Source: Bradyrhizobium sp. Tv2a-2
GTDB taxonomy: Bacteria; Pseudomonadota; Alphaproteobacteria; Rhizobiales; Xanthobacteraceae
Length of the DNA stretch: 64,000 nucleotides
Assembly: GCF_000472425.1 (NCBI RefSeq)
Contig: NZ_AXAI01000006.1
Coordinates: forward strand, 124,001-188,000
Reading direction: 5' to 3'
Numbering within the stretch: position 1 is the stretch's first letter; each line of letters starts with the position of its first letter. This document shows positions 39,507-48,103 of the stretch, piece by piece. A model generated the notes under the pieces. It was not told where the DNA came from. It made no database searches and saw only the letters and a list, made by a program, of their open reading frames with translations. Made by a program: the position numbers and the translations under genes.

Positions 39507-40397
39507 TCAGCGATAGTGGATCTTGCGATCGAGGAGGAAGAACTGCAGGAATGCGATGATTGCGAGCGTCGAGAGCAGGACCACCGACAGCGCCGCGGCG
39601 TATCCGGAGTCCCAGAAGCTGAACGCAACCTGGAAGATGTAGAACAGGAGCAGCGCGGTCGCATTATTTGGCCCGCCGCCGGTCATAGCGATCACCTGGT
39701 CGACGACACGGAAAGCATTGATCAGCGCATTGACGGCGACGAACAGCGTCGTCGGCATCAGCAGCGGCCAGGTGATGCGGCGAAACACCAGCCAGGACGA
39801 CGCATTCTCCATGCGCGCCGCTTCATAGAGCACCGGAGGTACCTGCTGCAGCGCCGCCAGGAAGAAGATCATGAAGAAGCCGGCCTCTTTCCAGACCGTC
39901 ACGGCCATCAATGCAGGTAACGCCGTTGCGGGACTGCCGAGCCAGTTGACGCTCTCGAAGCCGAACAGGCGGATGATCTGGTTTAACAGGCCGTAGTCTG
40001 GCGTGTAGAAAAACAGCCAGATGTTGGCGGCCGCGACCATGGGCAGGATGGTCGGGGTGAAGAAGGCGAGCCGCAGTGCCGCGCGCCCCTTGATGCGGCC
40101 GTTCACCCACAGCGCCATCAGAAGGGCGAGCGCGATGGCAAGCGGCACGGTGATCAGCGCGTAGAGCAGGTTGTTTCTGAAGGCGAGCCAGAACACCGGA
40201 TCTGCCAGCATGGTGCGATACTGGTCGAAGCCGATATAAACGGCCGGCCGCTTGCCGTGCGGGGTCGAGAAGAAGCTGTCGATGACGGTCTCGACCGCCG
40301 GCACATGGGTGAATGTTGCGAGCAACACCACCGCCGGCAGCACGAGCAGCCAGCCCTGCAGATGGATGTTCAGACGAGATGCGCGAGGTGCGGCCAT
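39507..40397 (-). CDS. Sugar ABC transporter permease (MalF/UgpA-type)
   Basis: This 296-residue CUT1-family permease has six membrane segments and the EAA loop YEAARMENASSWLVFRRI. The later TGGGPNNAT segment is a strong family marker for sugar permeases. It starts 48 bases after the binding-protein stop and is followed by its partner permease. Together they would form the membrane channel of the importer. Confidence 0.9.
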   Translation of the reverse strand: MAAPRASRLNIHLQGWLLVLPAVVLLATFTHVPAVETVIDSFFSTPHGKRPAVYIGFDQYRTMLADPVFWLAFRNNLLYALITVPLAIALALLMALWVNGRIKGRAALRLAFFTPTILPMVAAANIWLFFYTPDYGLLNQIIRLFGFESVNWLGSPATALPALMAVTVWKEAGFFMIFFLAALQQVPPVLYEAARMENASSWLVFRRITWPLLMPTTLFVAVNALINAFRVVDQVIAMTGGGPNNATALLLFYIFQVAFSFWDSGYAAALSVVLLSTLAIIAFLQFFLLDRKIHYR

Positions 40398-40445
40398 ATG
40401 CTCGAAGACGCCGGCCGGCGAATCGTCTCCGGCCGGCGTTTGCTG

Positions 40446-41732
40446 TCAGTGCTGATAGGTGGTGAGGATGCGGGTGGCCTCCGCCTGCGCGTCGTCCAGC
40501 GCGGGCTTGGCCTGCTTGGCTCCGGTCAGGATCGCCTGCAGCGCGTCGTTGAGCGCCTTGGTGACGCGCTGATTGTCATGGGTCGACAATTCCGCAACCG
40601 CGTCCTTGAGCTGATCGCGCGCAACCGCGGCCGCCGGGAATTCGGCGGTGTATTTCTTCATCGCATCCGTGTCCCAGGCGTCGGGGCGGGTCGCGACATA
40701 GCCGGTGGCGATGCCCCAATCGGCAGCGCGCTCGGGCGCCGACAGGAAGCGGGCGAATTCCAGCGCGGCTTTCAGCTTTGCCTTGTCGTCATTCTTGAAG
40801 ATGTAGATGTTGCCGCCGCCGGTGGGTGAGCCGCCGCGCGCCTTTGCCGGCATCGCCGCGACGCCAAAGGCAAACTTCGCGTTGGTGCGGACGTTGGTCA
40901 GGTTGCCGGTGGTGGTCCACATCATCGCGGTCTTGCCTTCGAAGAAATCTTTCGGCGTCGTGCCCCAGTCGATGATGCCCTTCGGCATCACCTGGTACTT
41001 GCCGCTGAGGTCGGCAAAGAATTGCGCGGCCTCGATCACCTTGGGATCGGTATAGGCGACCTTGGTGCCGTCCTGGTTGGCGAGGATCGCGCCGTTCTGG
41101 GTGGTCAGCGCCTGGAACAGCCAATAGGGGAAGCCGGAGGAGGGAATCTCCAGGCCCCATTGGGTGACCGCGCCCGATCCATCGCGCTTGGTCAGCTTCT
41201 TGCCGAAGTCGACCATCTCGTCCCAGCTCTTCGGCGGCTTCTCGGGATCGAGGCCAGCGGCCTTGAACGCATCCTTGTTCCAGTACTGCACGATGGTGGA
41301 GCGCTGGAACGGAATGCCCCAGGTGTGGCCGCCGGCCTGGCTGTTCTCCATGAAGGCGGGATAGAACGCCTTGATCCAGGCCTTGTCGGCGTCGGAGGTC
41401 GCGATCGCGTCATAGGGCTCGATCAGCTCGTTGTCGATCAGCGTGAACATGTCGGTCGACAGCAGAATCGCGACGTCGGGCGCGTTGCCGGCCTTGGCCG
41501 CGGTCATCGCTTTCACGATCGAGTCCTGGTAGCTGCCGGTATAGACCGGCTTCACGGTGATATCAGGATGCGCCTTGGTGAACTCGGCGGCATAGCCGTC
41601 GACGATCTTGGTGATGGGGCCGCCGACCGCGATCGGATAATAGAAGGTGAGCTCGGTTGCCGACGCATGCGAGCCGCCGAGCACGGTGGCCGCCAGCGCG
41701 GCGCCGGTGAGGAATCGAGTAAACCTATTCAT
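40446..41732 (-). CDS. Sugar ABC transporter substrate-binding protein (family 1)
   Basis: This 428-residue periplasmic binding protein carries a signal peptide (about 1-25, ending ASA). The mature chain starts ELTFYYPIAVGGP, and the segment QRSTIVQYWNKDAF is like UgpB-type receptors. GGGNIYIF and the ASE-like C-terminal hinge also fit family 1. Its start overlaps the ATPase stop (41729-41732). Ligand is unknown; an amino sugar is favoured by context. Confidence 0.9.
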   Translation of the reverse strand: MNRFTRFLTGAALAATVLGGSHASATELTFYYPIAVGGPITKIVDGYAAEFTKAHPDITVKPVYTGSYQDSIVKAMTAAKAGNAPDVAILLSTDMFTLIDNELIEPYDAIATSDADKAWIKAFYPAFMENSQAGGHTWGIPFQRSTIVQYWNKDAFKAAGLDPEKPPKSWDEMVDFGKKLTKRDGSGAVTQWGLEIPSSGFPYWLFQALTTQNGAILANQDGTKVAYTDPKVIEAAQFFADLSGKYQVMPKGIIDWGTTPKDFFEGKTAMMWTTTGNLTNVRTNAKFAFGVAAMPAKARGGSPTGGGNIYIFKNDDKAKLKAALEFARFLSAPERAADWGIATGYVATRPDAWDTDAMKKYTAEFPAAAVARDQLKDAVAELSTHDNQRVTKALNDALQAILTGAKQAKPALDDAQAEATRILTTYQH

Positions 41733-42853
41733 GCGCGAATCTGTCCTTGATTGGTAACAGTGTGGAGCTGGGGCGACGTCGCTGCGGTGCCGGTGTCGAT
41801 CGTGAGCCGTTCGCCGCTTGCAGCATCGAACACGTGGCTGGCCGCTGCGTCCCAGGAGAGTCCGACCGCGGTGCCGATCGGCGGCGCGCCATCGCCGCGG
41901 GTGCGGGCCTGGATCGCGCGATCGCCGAGGCTGCAGCTGACGAGAGCCTCGCCGCCCAGATATTCGACCGCCGTGACAGTCGCGTGAAACGCTGCGCGCC
42001 CGTTCGCGCTATCCACGGCAACATCCTCCGGCCTCAAGCCAAGCACGCGCCCCCGTCCCGGACCAGCAAACAGTGCAGGTCCTGTGCTGCCCGCGATGAC
42101 TGCGCCAAGGGGCGCGTCATCGAGATCGAGGAAGTTCATTGGTGCGCCGCCGATGAAGCGGGCCGCGAACAAAGTGGCCGGCCGCTCATAGAGTTCGGCT
42201 GGACGGCCGTTCTGTTCGATCCGCCCGCCGCGCATCAGGATAACGCGGTCGGCCATGCTCATGGCCTCGGTCTGGTCATGGGTCACGTAGATCATGGTGA
42301 TGCCCAGCCGCTGTTGCAGCGCGCGGATCTCGCGGCGCAGCTCTTGCCTGAGCTGGGCATCGAGATTGGAGAGCGGCTCGTCGAGCAGGCAGACCGGCGC
42401 TTTCGCGATCAGCGCCCGGCCGAGCGCGACACGCTGCTGCTGGCCACCGGAGAGCTGCGCCGGCTTGCGTCGCAACAGCTTGTCCAGGTCGAGCAGGGCG
42501 GCGGTCCGCGCCAGCCGCTCGGCCATCTCCTGTTTCGAGGTGCCGCGCACCGACAAGCCAAAGGTGATATTGTCGGAGACGGTCAGGTGCGGAAACAGCG
42601 CGTAGGACTGAAACACCATGGCCACCCCCCGCGCCGAGCCGGTGAGGCCTGCGACATCGCGTCCTTCGATCGCGATCATGCCTGTGGTGGGCTCGTCGAG
42701 GCCCGCGATCATGCGCAGCATGGTCGACTTGCCGCATCCCGATGGTCCGAGCAGCACGACCAGTTCGCCCTTGGCGACGGAAAACGAGACGTCATCGACT
42801 GCGCGCGTCTCGCCCCACGCCTTCGTTACTGATCGCACCTCGACGCTGCTCAT
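41729..42853 (-). CDS. Sugar ABC transporter ATP-binding protein (MalK/UgpC-type)
   Basis: This 374-residue ATPase powers the importer. Walker A is GPSGCGKST, the signature LSGGQQQRV, Walker B VCLLDEPLSNLD and the switch His is in YVTHDQTEAM. A C-terminal OB-fold (TOBE) regulatory domain follows (about 240-370). The frame is open to 43108, but ATG 42853 has AAAAGGAAT directly upstream. It opens the four-gene transporter operon, 173 bases from the VOC gene. Confidence 0.92.
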   Translation of the reverse strand: MSSVEVRSVTKAWGETRAVDDVSFSVAKGELVVLLGPSGCGKSTMLRMIAGLDEPTTGMIAIEGRDVAGLTGSARGVAMVFQSYALFPHLTVSDNITFGLSVRGTSKQEMAERLARTAALLDLDKLLRRKPAQLSGGQQQRVALGRALIAKAPVCLLDEPLSNLDAQLRQELRREIRALQQRLGITMIYVTHDQTEAMSMADRVILMRGGRIEQNGRPAELYERPATLFAARFIGGAPMNFLDLDDAPLGAVIAGSTGPALFAGPGRGRVLGLRPEDVAVDSANGRAAFHATVTAVEYLGGEALVSCSLGDRAIQARTRGDGAPPIGTAVGLSWDAAASHVFDAASGERLTIDTGTAATSPQLHTVTNQGQIRA

Positions 42854-43026
42854 ATTCCTTTTGTCCAATCGCCCGGCGCATGCCGGAGGCCCCGGATAAA
42901 AATGGCTTGTGAATGTTATATGACAGTCGATTTGGCGGCCGGGGGTGCAAATTTGCCGCGAAATCCGCCGCCAAGTCCAGCAGGTGTGCTTCGATAGTTG
43001 GTAGGCCTTTGGCCTTGCGCGCGTCG

Positions 43027-43389
43027 CTATCCCGCGTGGCGCAAGGGCTGCGCAAAGCTGAGCTCGTGGCCGTCGGGGTCGGTCAAATGGAAGTAGCGCT
43101 CGCCCCATTCGGCGTCGCGGGGCAGGGTCGAGGGCTCCAATCCAGCCCGCAGCGCCCGCTCATAAAGGGCGTCGACATCGGCGACATGGAAGATGAGACG
43201 GCCCCACCACGACCAGTGCCGCTGCTCGGGCTGAGCGATCAGGTTGAGATAATTGGGGCCGGCGCGAAAGCTGGTGAAGGCGGCGGTCTCGCCGCCGTAC
43301 AGGAGATCGAAGCCGAGCGAGCGGTAAAACCGCACGGCGCTTTGCATGTCGTGGGTGGCGAGCGTGACGGCGCTGATGGCCTCGATCAT
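43027..43389 (-). CDS. VOC-family protein coupled to nagA
   Basis: This 120-residue glyoxalase-fold protein begins MIEAISAVTLATHDMQSAV and ends with YFHLTDPDGHELSF, the usual second-module metal site. It starts within the nagA stop (ATGA, 43386-43389), so it is translated with nagA. A role in amino sugar use is possible but there is no specific evidence. Confidence 0.8.
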   Translation of the reverse strand: MIEAISAVTLATHDMQSAVRFYRSLGFDLLYGGETAAFTSFRAGPNYLNLIAQPEQRHWSWWGRLIFHVADVDALYERALRAGLEPSTLPRDAEWGERYFHLTDPDGHELSFAQPLRHAG

Positions 43390-44594
43390 GACGGCACCTC
43401 CCGTTGCTGCGACGCGGCGGCTTGGCTTGATCGTTGGCTTGAGTGGCCGCCGACCCAGGTCTCGACAACCTCGAAGCGGCTGTTGAAGGCGACGAGGTCG
43501 GCACGGCAACCCCTGCCGATCGCACCGAGTTCGCGCCCGAGCCCCAGAAACATCGCCGGCGTGCGCGACGCCATCGCCAGTGCGTCGCTGAGATCGATGC
43601 CGAGCCACTCAACCGCGTTGTGCACGGCGTCCATCATGGTGAGATGCGCGCCGGCAAGCGTACCGTCCGGCCCGGTCAGGCGGCCGCCGTCGAGCGTGAT
43701 CCGCCGTCCCTGCAGCAGGAAATCCCGCTGTTCGGTGCCGACCAGCGCCATCGCGTCGGTGACCAGCATCAGGCGGTCAGGGCCTTTGCAACGAAAGGCG
43801 AGGCGCAGGCTCAAAGGATCGACATGAAGCCCGTCGCAGATCATCCCGGCAAATAGCCTGTTGTCGTCGAGCGCGGCGCCGACCACGCCGGGGGCGCGGG
43901 CGGAAAGCTGCGACATGGCGTTGAAGAGGTGGGTGACCCCGGTCATCCCCCGGTCTGCGGCTTGCGCAATTTGAGCAGCCGTGGCGTCGCTATGGCCCGC
44001 TGCGACGCGCAAACCGGCATCGACGAGTTCGCCGATCAGCGTCGGCGGCAAGCATTCGGGCGCCAGCGTCACCAGGGAGCGCCCGCAGCCGGCAAAACTC
44101 TTGATCGCGGCGAGGTCGCGCGCGTCGGGCGCACGGATTTCGGCTTCCAGATGGATGCCCTTGCGCGCCTTGTTCAGCGCCGGTCCTTCGAGGTGAAAGC
44201 CGAGCACTCCGGGAACCTGCATCGCTGCAGGCGCGCTGCTGGCGAGGGCCTCCATCACATCCACCCGGTCGGTGATCAGCGTCGGCAGCAAGCCCGTTGT
44301 GCCGTACCTGCGGTGCGCCGCAGCGATGCGGCGGATGCCGGCCTCGGTCGGCGCGTCGTTGAGGAGGACACCGCCGCCGCCATTGACCTGGATGTCGATG
44401 AAGCCCGGCGCGAGGATCGCGTCCTCGGGAAGCGCGACCGTTCCGGCCGGCGCAGCGCCGGAAAAGCTGACCTCGGCGATATGGCCGCTCGCGATCGTGA
44501 CCCAGGCCGGTCCCCGCAGGGCCGTGCCGTCGAACAGTCGTGGGGCTGCAATCGTGAACGGAGCGGGGGAAAACGGGTCGTCCATGGCGTTCAT
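43386..44594 (-). CDS. nagA: N-acetylglucosamine-6-phosphate deacetylase
   Basis: This 402-residue amidohydrolase converts GlcNAc-6-phosphate to glucosamine-6-phosphate and acetate. The TIM-barrel metal and substrate residues are visible in GFHLEGPALN, AAGHSDATA, GVTHLFNAMS and the catalytic Asp in LVTDAM. FIDIQVNGGGG is also typical of NagA. The C-terminal 20 residues are Ser/Gln-rich. An operator-like palindrome lies 24 bases upstream. MurQ and the SIS protein supply the previous and next steps. Confidence 0.93.
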   Translation of the reverse strand: MNAMDDPFSPAPFTIAAPRLFDGTALRGPAWVTIASGHIAEVSFSGAAPAGTVALPEDAILAPGFIDIQVNGGGGVLLNDAPTEAGIRRIAAAHRRYGTTGLLPTLITDRVDVMEALASSAPAAMQVPGVLGFHLEGPALNKARKGIHLEAEIRAPDARDLAAIKSFAGCGRSLVTLAPECLPPTLIGELVDAGLRVAAGHSDATAAQIAQAADRGMTGVTHLFNAMSQLSARAPGVVGAALDDNRLFAGMICDGLHVDPLSLRLAFRCKGPDRLMLVTDAMALVGTEQRDFLLQGRRITLDGGRLTGPDGTLAGAHLTMMDAVHNAVEWLGIDLSDALAMASRTPAMFLGLGRELGAIGRGCRADLVAFNSRFEVVETWVGGHSSQRSSQAAASQQREVPS

Positions 44595-44617
44595 TGATCG
44601 ACGTCATCAGCGCTTTT

Positions 44618-44631
44618 ACTGGATAGCCAGT
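44618..44631. promoter_or_regulatory. Operator-like palindrome upstream of nagA
   Basis: ACTGG-ATAG-CCAGT is an inverted repeat with 5-bp perfect arms, 24 bases before the nagA start and in the divergent nagA/murQ promoter region. The ACTGG/CCAGT arms resemble the sites of GntR/HutC-family repressors that control GlcNAc genes (such as NagR/DasR). No such regulator is encoded in the window. Confidence 0.4.
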
Positions 44632-44834
44632 GTAACATCTTCAACCGACGCCGCGTGATGCTACATTGAGGCGTGTTCGCGTCAGTTTGAGCAAAGCCCC
44701 GCAGGCCGGATGGACCCGGAACCGGGTTTTGGCGTTGCAACGACAGAGAAGCGGGCGCGTTCGAGCCAAAAGCCGAACGCGCTGCGGTTTTTGAGGTTCC
44801 GCATTGTGATCCCCTGAAAGGAGCGGATCGCGTA

Positions 44835-45731
44835 ATGGCTACGGAAGAAGTCGACCCCCGCTTTGCCGATCTCGATGCCTGGGCGCTCGCCTCGGCCATG
44901 GAGGCGATGTGGGAGGGCCAGCTCGCCGCCGTCGCCGCGATCGGCCATGCGCTTCCCGCCATGACCGCCGCGACCGAGGCCGCCTATCGCGCGCTCGGCG
45001 ATCGCGGTCGCCTGATCTATGTCGGAGCCGGCACGTCGGGCCGGGTGGCGGTGCAGGACGGCGCCGAGCTGACGCCGACCTTCGCCTGGCCGCTGGAGCG
45101 GCTGCGCTTCATCATTGCCGGCGGTGAGAGTGCGTTCACGACGAGCGTCGAAGGCGCGGAAGACGATATCGACGACGCCGTCAGGCAGATGGCGGCGGCA
45201 GAGCCGTCGGCGCATGATGTGGTGATCGCGGTTGCCGCCTCCGGCACGACGCCGTTCACCGTGGGGGCGCTGCGAGAGGCCGGCAGACGTGGCGCTGTGA
45301 CCATTGGCATGGCCAACAATCCCGACACGCCGCTGCTCGCATCGGCCCGATTTCCGGTGCTGGTCGAGACCGGGCGCGAGCTGATCGCGGGTTCGACACG
45401 GATGAAGGCGGGCACCGCGCAGAAGGTGGTGCTCAACCTGATCTCGACCGGCATCATGCTGCGGCTGGGCCGGGTCTATCGCGGCATGATGGTCAACATG
45501 CCCCCGACCAATGTCAAGCTGAAGCGCCGGGCCGAGATCATGGTCGCGCGCATCAGCGGCTGCAGCGAGGCGCAGGCGGCGGCTGCACTGGAACAGACCG
45601 AGGGCGACATCAAGACCGCGGCGCTGGTGGTGCTCGGTTATGACAAGGCGGACGCCGAGGCGCTTCTGGTCAAATACAGCGGCAATCTGCGCCGCGTGTT
45701 CTCTGATCTGTCCGACAGAAGCAGCCGGTGA
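44835..45731 (+). CDS. murQ: N-acetylmuramic acid 6-phosphate etherase
   Basis: This 298-residue SIS-fold enzyme removes D-lactate from MurNAc-6-phosphate to give GlcNAc-6-phosphate during cell-wall recycling. Family signatures are YVGAGTSGRVAVQDGAELTP and IAGSTRMKAGTAQKVVLNL, and the C-terminal helical region has the UBA-like AQAAAALEQTEGDIKTAAL. AAAGGAG precedes ATG 44835. The next gene follows with overlap or a short gap. Product goes to NagA, encoded divergently. Confidence 0.93.
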   Translation: MATEEVDPRFADLDAWALASAMEAMWEGQLAAVAAIGHALPAMTAATEAAYRALGDRGRLIYVGAGTSGRVAVQDGAELTPTFAWPLERLRFIIAGGESAFTTSVEGAEDDIDDAVRQMAAAEPSAHDVVIAVAASGTTPFTVGALREAGRRGAVTIGMANNPDTPLLASARFPVLVETGRELIAGSTRMKAGTAQKVVLNLISTGIMLRLGRVYRGMMVNMPPTNVKLKRRAEIMVARISGCSEAQAAAALEQTEGDIKTAALVVLGYDKADAEALLVKYSGNLRRVFSDLSDRSSR

Positions 45732-45751
45732 ATCACGGAGCGTTGCGAGCC

Positions 45752-46774
45752 ATGGCCGATCCCGTGTCCTCCGCGATGGCGCGCGAGACTTGCGAAAGCG
45801 CCGATGTCGCCGCCCGCATCCTGCACAGCCGGCAGGCGATCGGGGACATCGCACGCCATCTCGATATCGGCGCCATGCCTCTCGCCGTGCTATGCGGCCG
45901 CGGCAGCTCCGGCCACGCCGGGGTGTTCATGCGCTATCTGATCGAGACGCGGCTGCACCTGCCGGTGTCGGCCAGCGCGCCCTCGGTGATTACGGCATTT
46001 CGCAAGCCGCTGTCCCTTGAGCATGCGCTGTTCATCGTGGTCTCGCAGTCCGGGCAGAGCCCCGATCTGGTCGCGGCGACGCGGTCTGCGCGCGCGTCGG
46101 GGGCACGTACCGTCGCGATCGTCAATGTGGTGCCGTCGCCGGTGGCGGAGGCGGCCGAATTCGTGATTCCGATCGAGGCGGGCGTCGAGCATTCCGTCGC
46201 AGCGACCAAGACTGTGGTCGGGTCGATGGCGGCAGGCGCCGAGCTCATTGCGGCGCTCGCGGCTGACGAGGCATTGCGCTCGGCGCTTGACCGGCTGCCG
46301 GAGCGTCTGAGCCGCGCAGCCGCACTCGACTGGTCCGCGGTCTCCGGCGATCTCGCCGCGGCATCTGCCGTGTTCGTGGCCTCGCGCGGGCTGGGGCTGG
46401 GACCGGCGCGCGAAATCGCGCTGAAGCTTGCTGAGATCCTGCGACTTCCGGCGCTCGGCTTTTCCGCCGCCGAGCTGCAGCACGGGCCGCGCGCGGCCCT
46501 GTCGGCAAGAACTCCCGTCATCATGATGCGCCTGAACGACGAGACCGCCGCCACCGTGGACCAGCTTGCGGACGATCTGCGCGGGAGCGGGATCTCGCTG
46601 CATCTCGCCGGCGGGCCGCGTGCCTCGCTGCCGTGGATCGGCGACGATGACGCGGCGACGGATGCCATCACCATGCTGGTGCCGGCCTATCGCATGATCG
46701 AGCGTACCGCACGTGCCTGGGGCTTTGATCCCGACCGGCCGCCGCAATTGAGCAAGGTGACGCAGACCTACTGA
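45752..46774 (+). CDS. SIS-domain sugar isomerase/deaminase (NagB-II/AgaS-like)
   Basis: This 340-residue protein has two SIS domains like the isomerase half of GlmS: CGRGSSGHAGVFM and VSQSGQSPDLVAATR in the first, ASRGLGLGPAREIALKLAEI and AELQHGPRAAL in the second. There is no glutaminase domain. In this setting it is best read as a glucosamine-6-phosphate deaminase of the NagB-II type. GTG 45728, overlapping the murQ stop as GTGA, is an alternative start; ATG 45752 has GGAG 11 bases upstream. Confidence 0.85.
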   Translation: MADPVSSAMARETCESADVAARILHSRQAIGDIARHLDIGAMPLAVLCGRGSSGHAGVFMRYLIETRLHLPVSASAPSVITAFRKPLSLEHALFIVVSQSGQSPDLVAATRSARASGARTVAIVNVVPSPVAEAAEFVIPIEAGVEHSVAATKTVVGSMAAGAELIAALAADEALRSALDRLPERLSRAAALDWSAVSGDLAAASAVFVASRGLGLGPAREIALKLAEILRLPALGFSAAELQHGPRAALSARTPVIMMRLNDETAATVDQLADDLRGSGISLHLAGGPRASLPWIGDDDAATDAITMLVPAYRMIERTARAWGFDPDRPPQLSKVTQTY

Positions 46775-46782
46775 GCGTGTCG

Positions 46783-47358
46783 CTATTTCGGCACGCGGCC
46801 CATGAGATAGAACTCGTCATTCGGCCGCATGCCCGTGACATTGGCCATGCGGTTGGACAGGGCGAAGAAGGCTGCGATTGCGGCGATGTCCCAGATGTCG
46901 TCGTCGGAAAAACCTTGGGCGCCAAGCGCGGCAAAATCGGCGTCCGACACCACCTGTGCTTCGAGTGCGACCTTCATGGCGAAATCCAGCATCGCTTTCT
47001 GGCGCGCAGTAATGTCGGCCTTGTGGTAGTTGACCGCGACCTGGTCTGCTATCAGCGGATTCTTGGCGCGGATGCGCAGGATCGCGCCATGCGCAATCAC
47101 GCAATACTGACACTGGTTGGCGGCCGAGGTCGCCACCACGATCATCTCGCGCTCGGCCTTGGTGAGGCCGCCCTCCTTGTCCATCAGCGCATCATGATAG
47201 GCAAAGAAGGCGCGGAACTCGTCCGGCCGGTAGGCAAGCGTCAGGAACACGTTCGGGACGAAGCCGGATTTTTCCTGCACGGCAAGCAGGCGGGTGCGGA
47301 TGTCGTCCGGCAGTTTGTCGAGCGCGGGTGCGGGAAAACGTGCGGCGGGCTGGGTCAT
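46783..47358 (-). CDS. Peroxidase-related AhpD-like protein
   Basis: This 191-residue protein of the carboxymuconolactone decarboxylase/AhpD group has the redox motif CxxC-x3-H as NQCQYCVIAHG. It should act as a thiol-dependent peroxidase. The FVPNVFLTLAYRPD segment marks the 'peroxidase-related enzyme' subgroup. ATG 47358 is preferred over the first in-frame Met at 47394, as GGAGA lies 11 bases upstream. It faces the murQ-SIS pair tail to tail. Confidence 0.86.
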   Translation of the reverse strand: MTQPAARFPAPALDKLPDDIRTRLLAVQEKSGFVPNVFLTLAYRPDEFRAFFAYHDALMDKEGGLTKAEREMIVVATSAANQCQYCVIAHGAILRIRAKNPLIADQVAVNYHKADITARQKAMLDFAMKVALEAQVVSDADFAALGAQGFSDDDIWDIAAIAAFFALSNRMANVTGMRPNDEFYLMGRVPK

Positions 47359-47456
47359 GGACAACTGTCTCCGGCAAAGCGTGGTCCGCCTCAAACGATA
47401 GCCCGGCCGCTAGCCGTTGATAAGGCACTTCGGGAGCCGCCTTGTCCGCGCCGTCA

Positions 47457-48031
47457 TCAGGCTTGCGCTCGGCCTCGATCTACGGTGCTCTTCGCGCGTC
47501 CGTCGACGCCGGGGATCAGCTTCAGATTGATTTGCGTCTTGGAGAGCGTGGCGCGCGTCAGCTCGCCGTTGCCGGCCATCGCCTCGTGCTTGTAGCCCAT
47601 GGTGCCCGTCGCGACGAGCTGGTTGGCGTATTCCAGCGTGCCGGTGAGCGTATCCTTGACGATCTCGAGCTTGGGGTGCGCGTATTTCTTCGGAAAGCCC
47701 CAGATCTCGCGGCCGGCCGCGATCGGCGGATCGTCGTCGAGATACATCTGGGAGACGAAGTTGACTTCTTCGCCATTCAGCCGCGCCGGGATAGGCCGGA
47801 CTCGGTATAGCTGCCGAAGCCCGAGCTGTCCGGCATCTTGATCCACTCATAGTGCACGACCGGCTGCTCGATCGGCTCTAGCGGTTCGGGCAGTCCGGCG
47901 CGGATCAGGTCCGGATCGGTTTCATAGCTGATGACGAGAAACTCGCGGTCAACGAAACGGTACGGGCCGGCGGGGTAGCTCGGACCCGCCATCGGTATCG
48001 AGGGAAGCTTGAGAATGTCTGCCTTGCGCAT
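47457..48031 (-). pseudogene. adc: Acetoacetate decarboxylase, frameshifted and 3'-truncated
   Basis: The 5' frame from ATG 48031 encodes the N-terminal 79 residues ([20 protein letters not shown] to GSYTESG). It then stops shortly after, while the continuation [20 protein letters not shown] lies in the next frame. At the join a few bases (probably four) are missing compared with a TESGQVIPAR reading. The Schiff-base Lys region EIWGFPKKYA is kept in the second part. After LKLIPGVDGRAK the homology ends, about 70 residues short of a usual 245-250 residue enzyme. The gene is therefore broken twice, unless the frameshift is a sequencing error. Confidence 0.8.
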
Positions 48032-48103
48032 CGGAGACCTCAAAGGTTTGAAAAGGATGGGCTCGAGCAAAGCCAGTGCGGTGCCGCTGTTCCGCCTGCT
48101 GCC

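Noticed and set aside
44682..45854. 390-codon minus frame opposite murQ
   Set aside because: Antisense shadow over a convincing MurQ.
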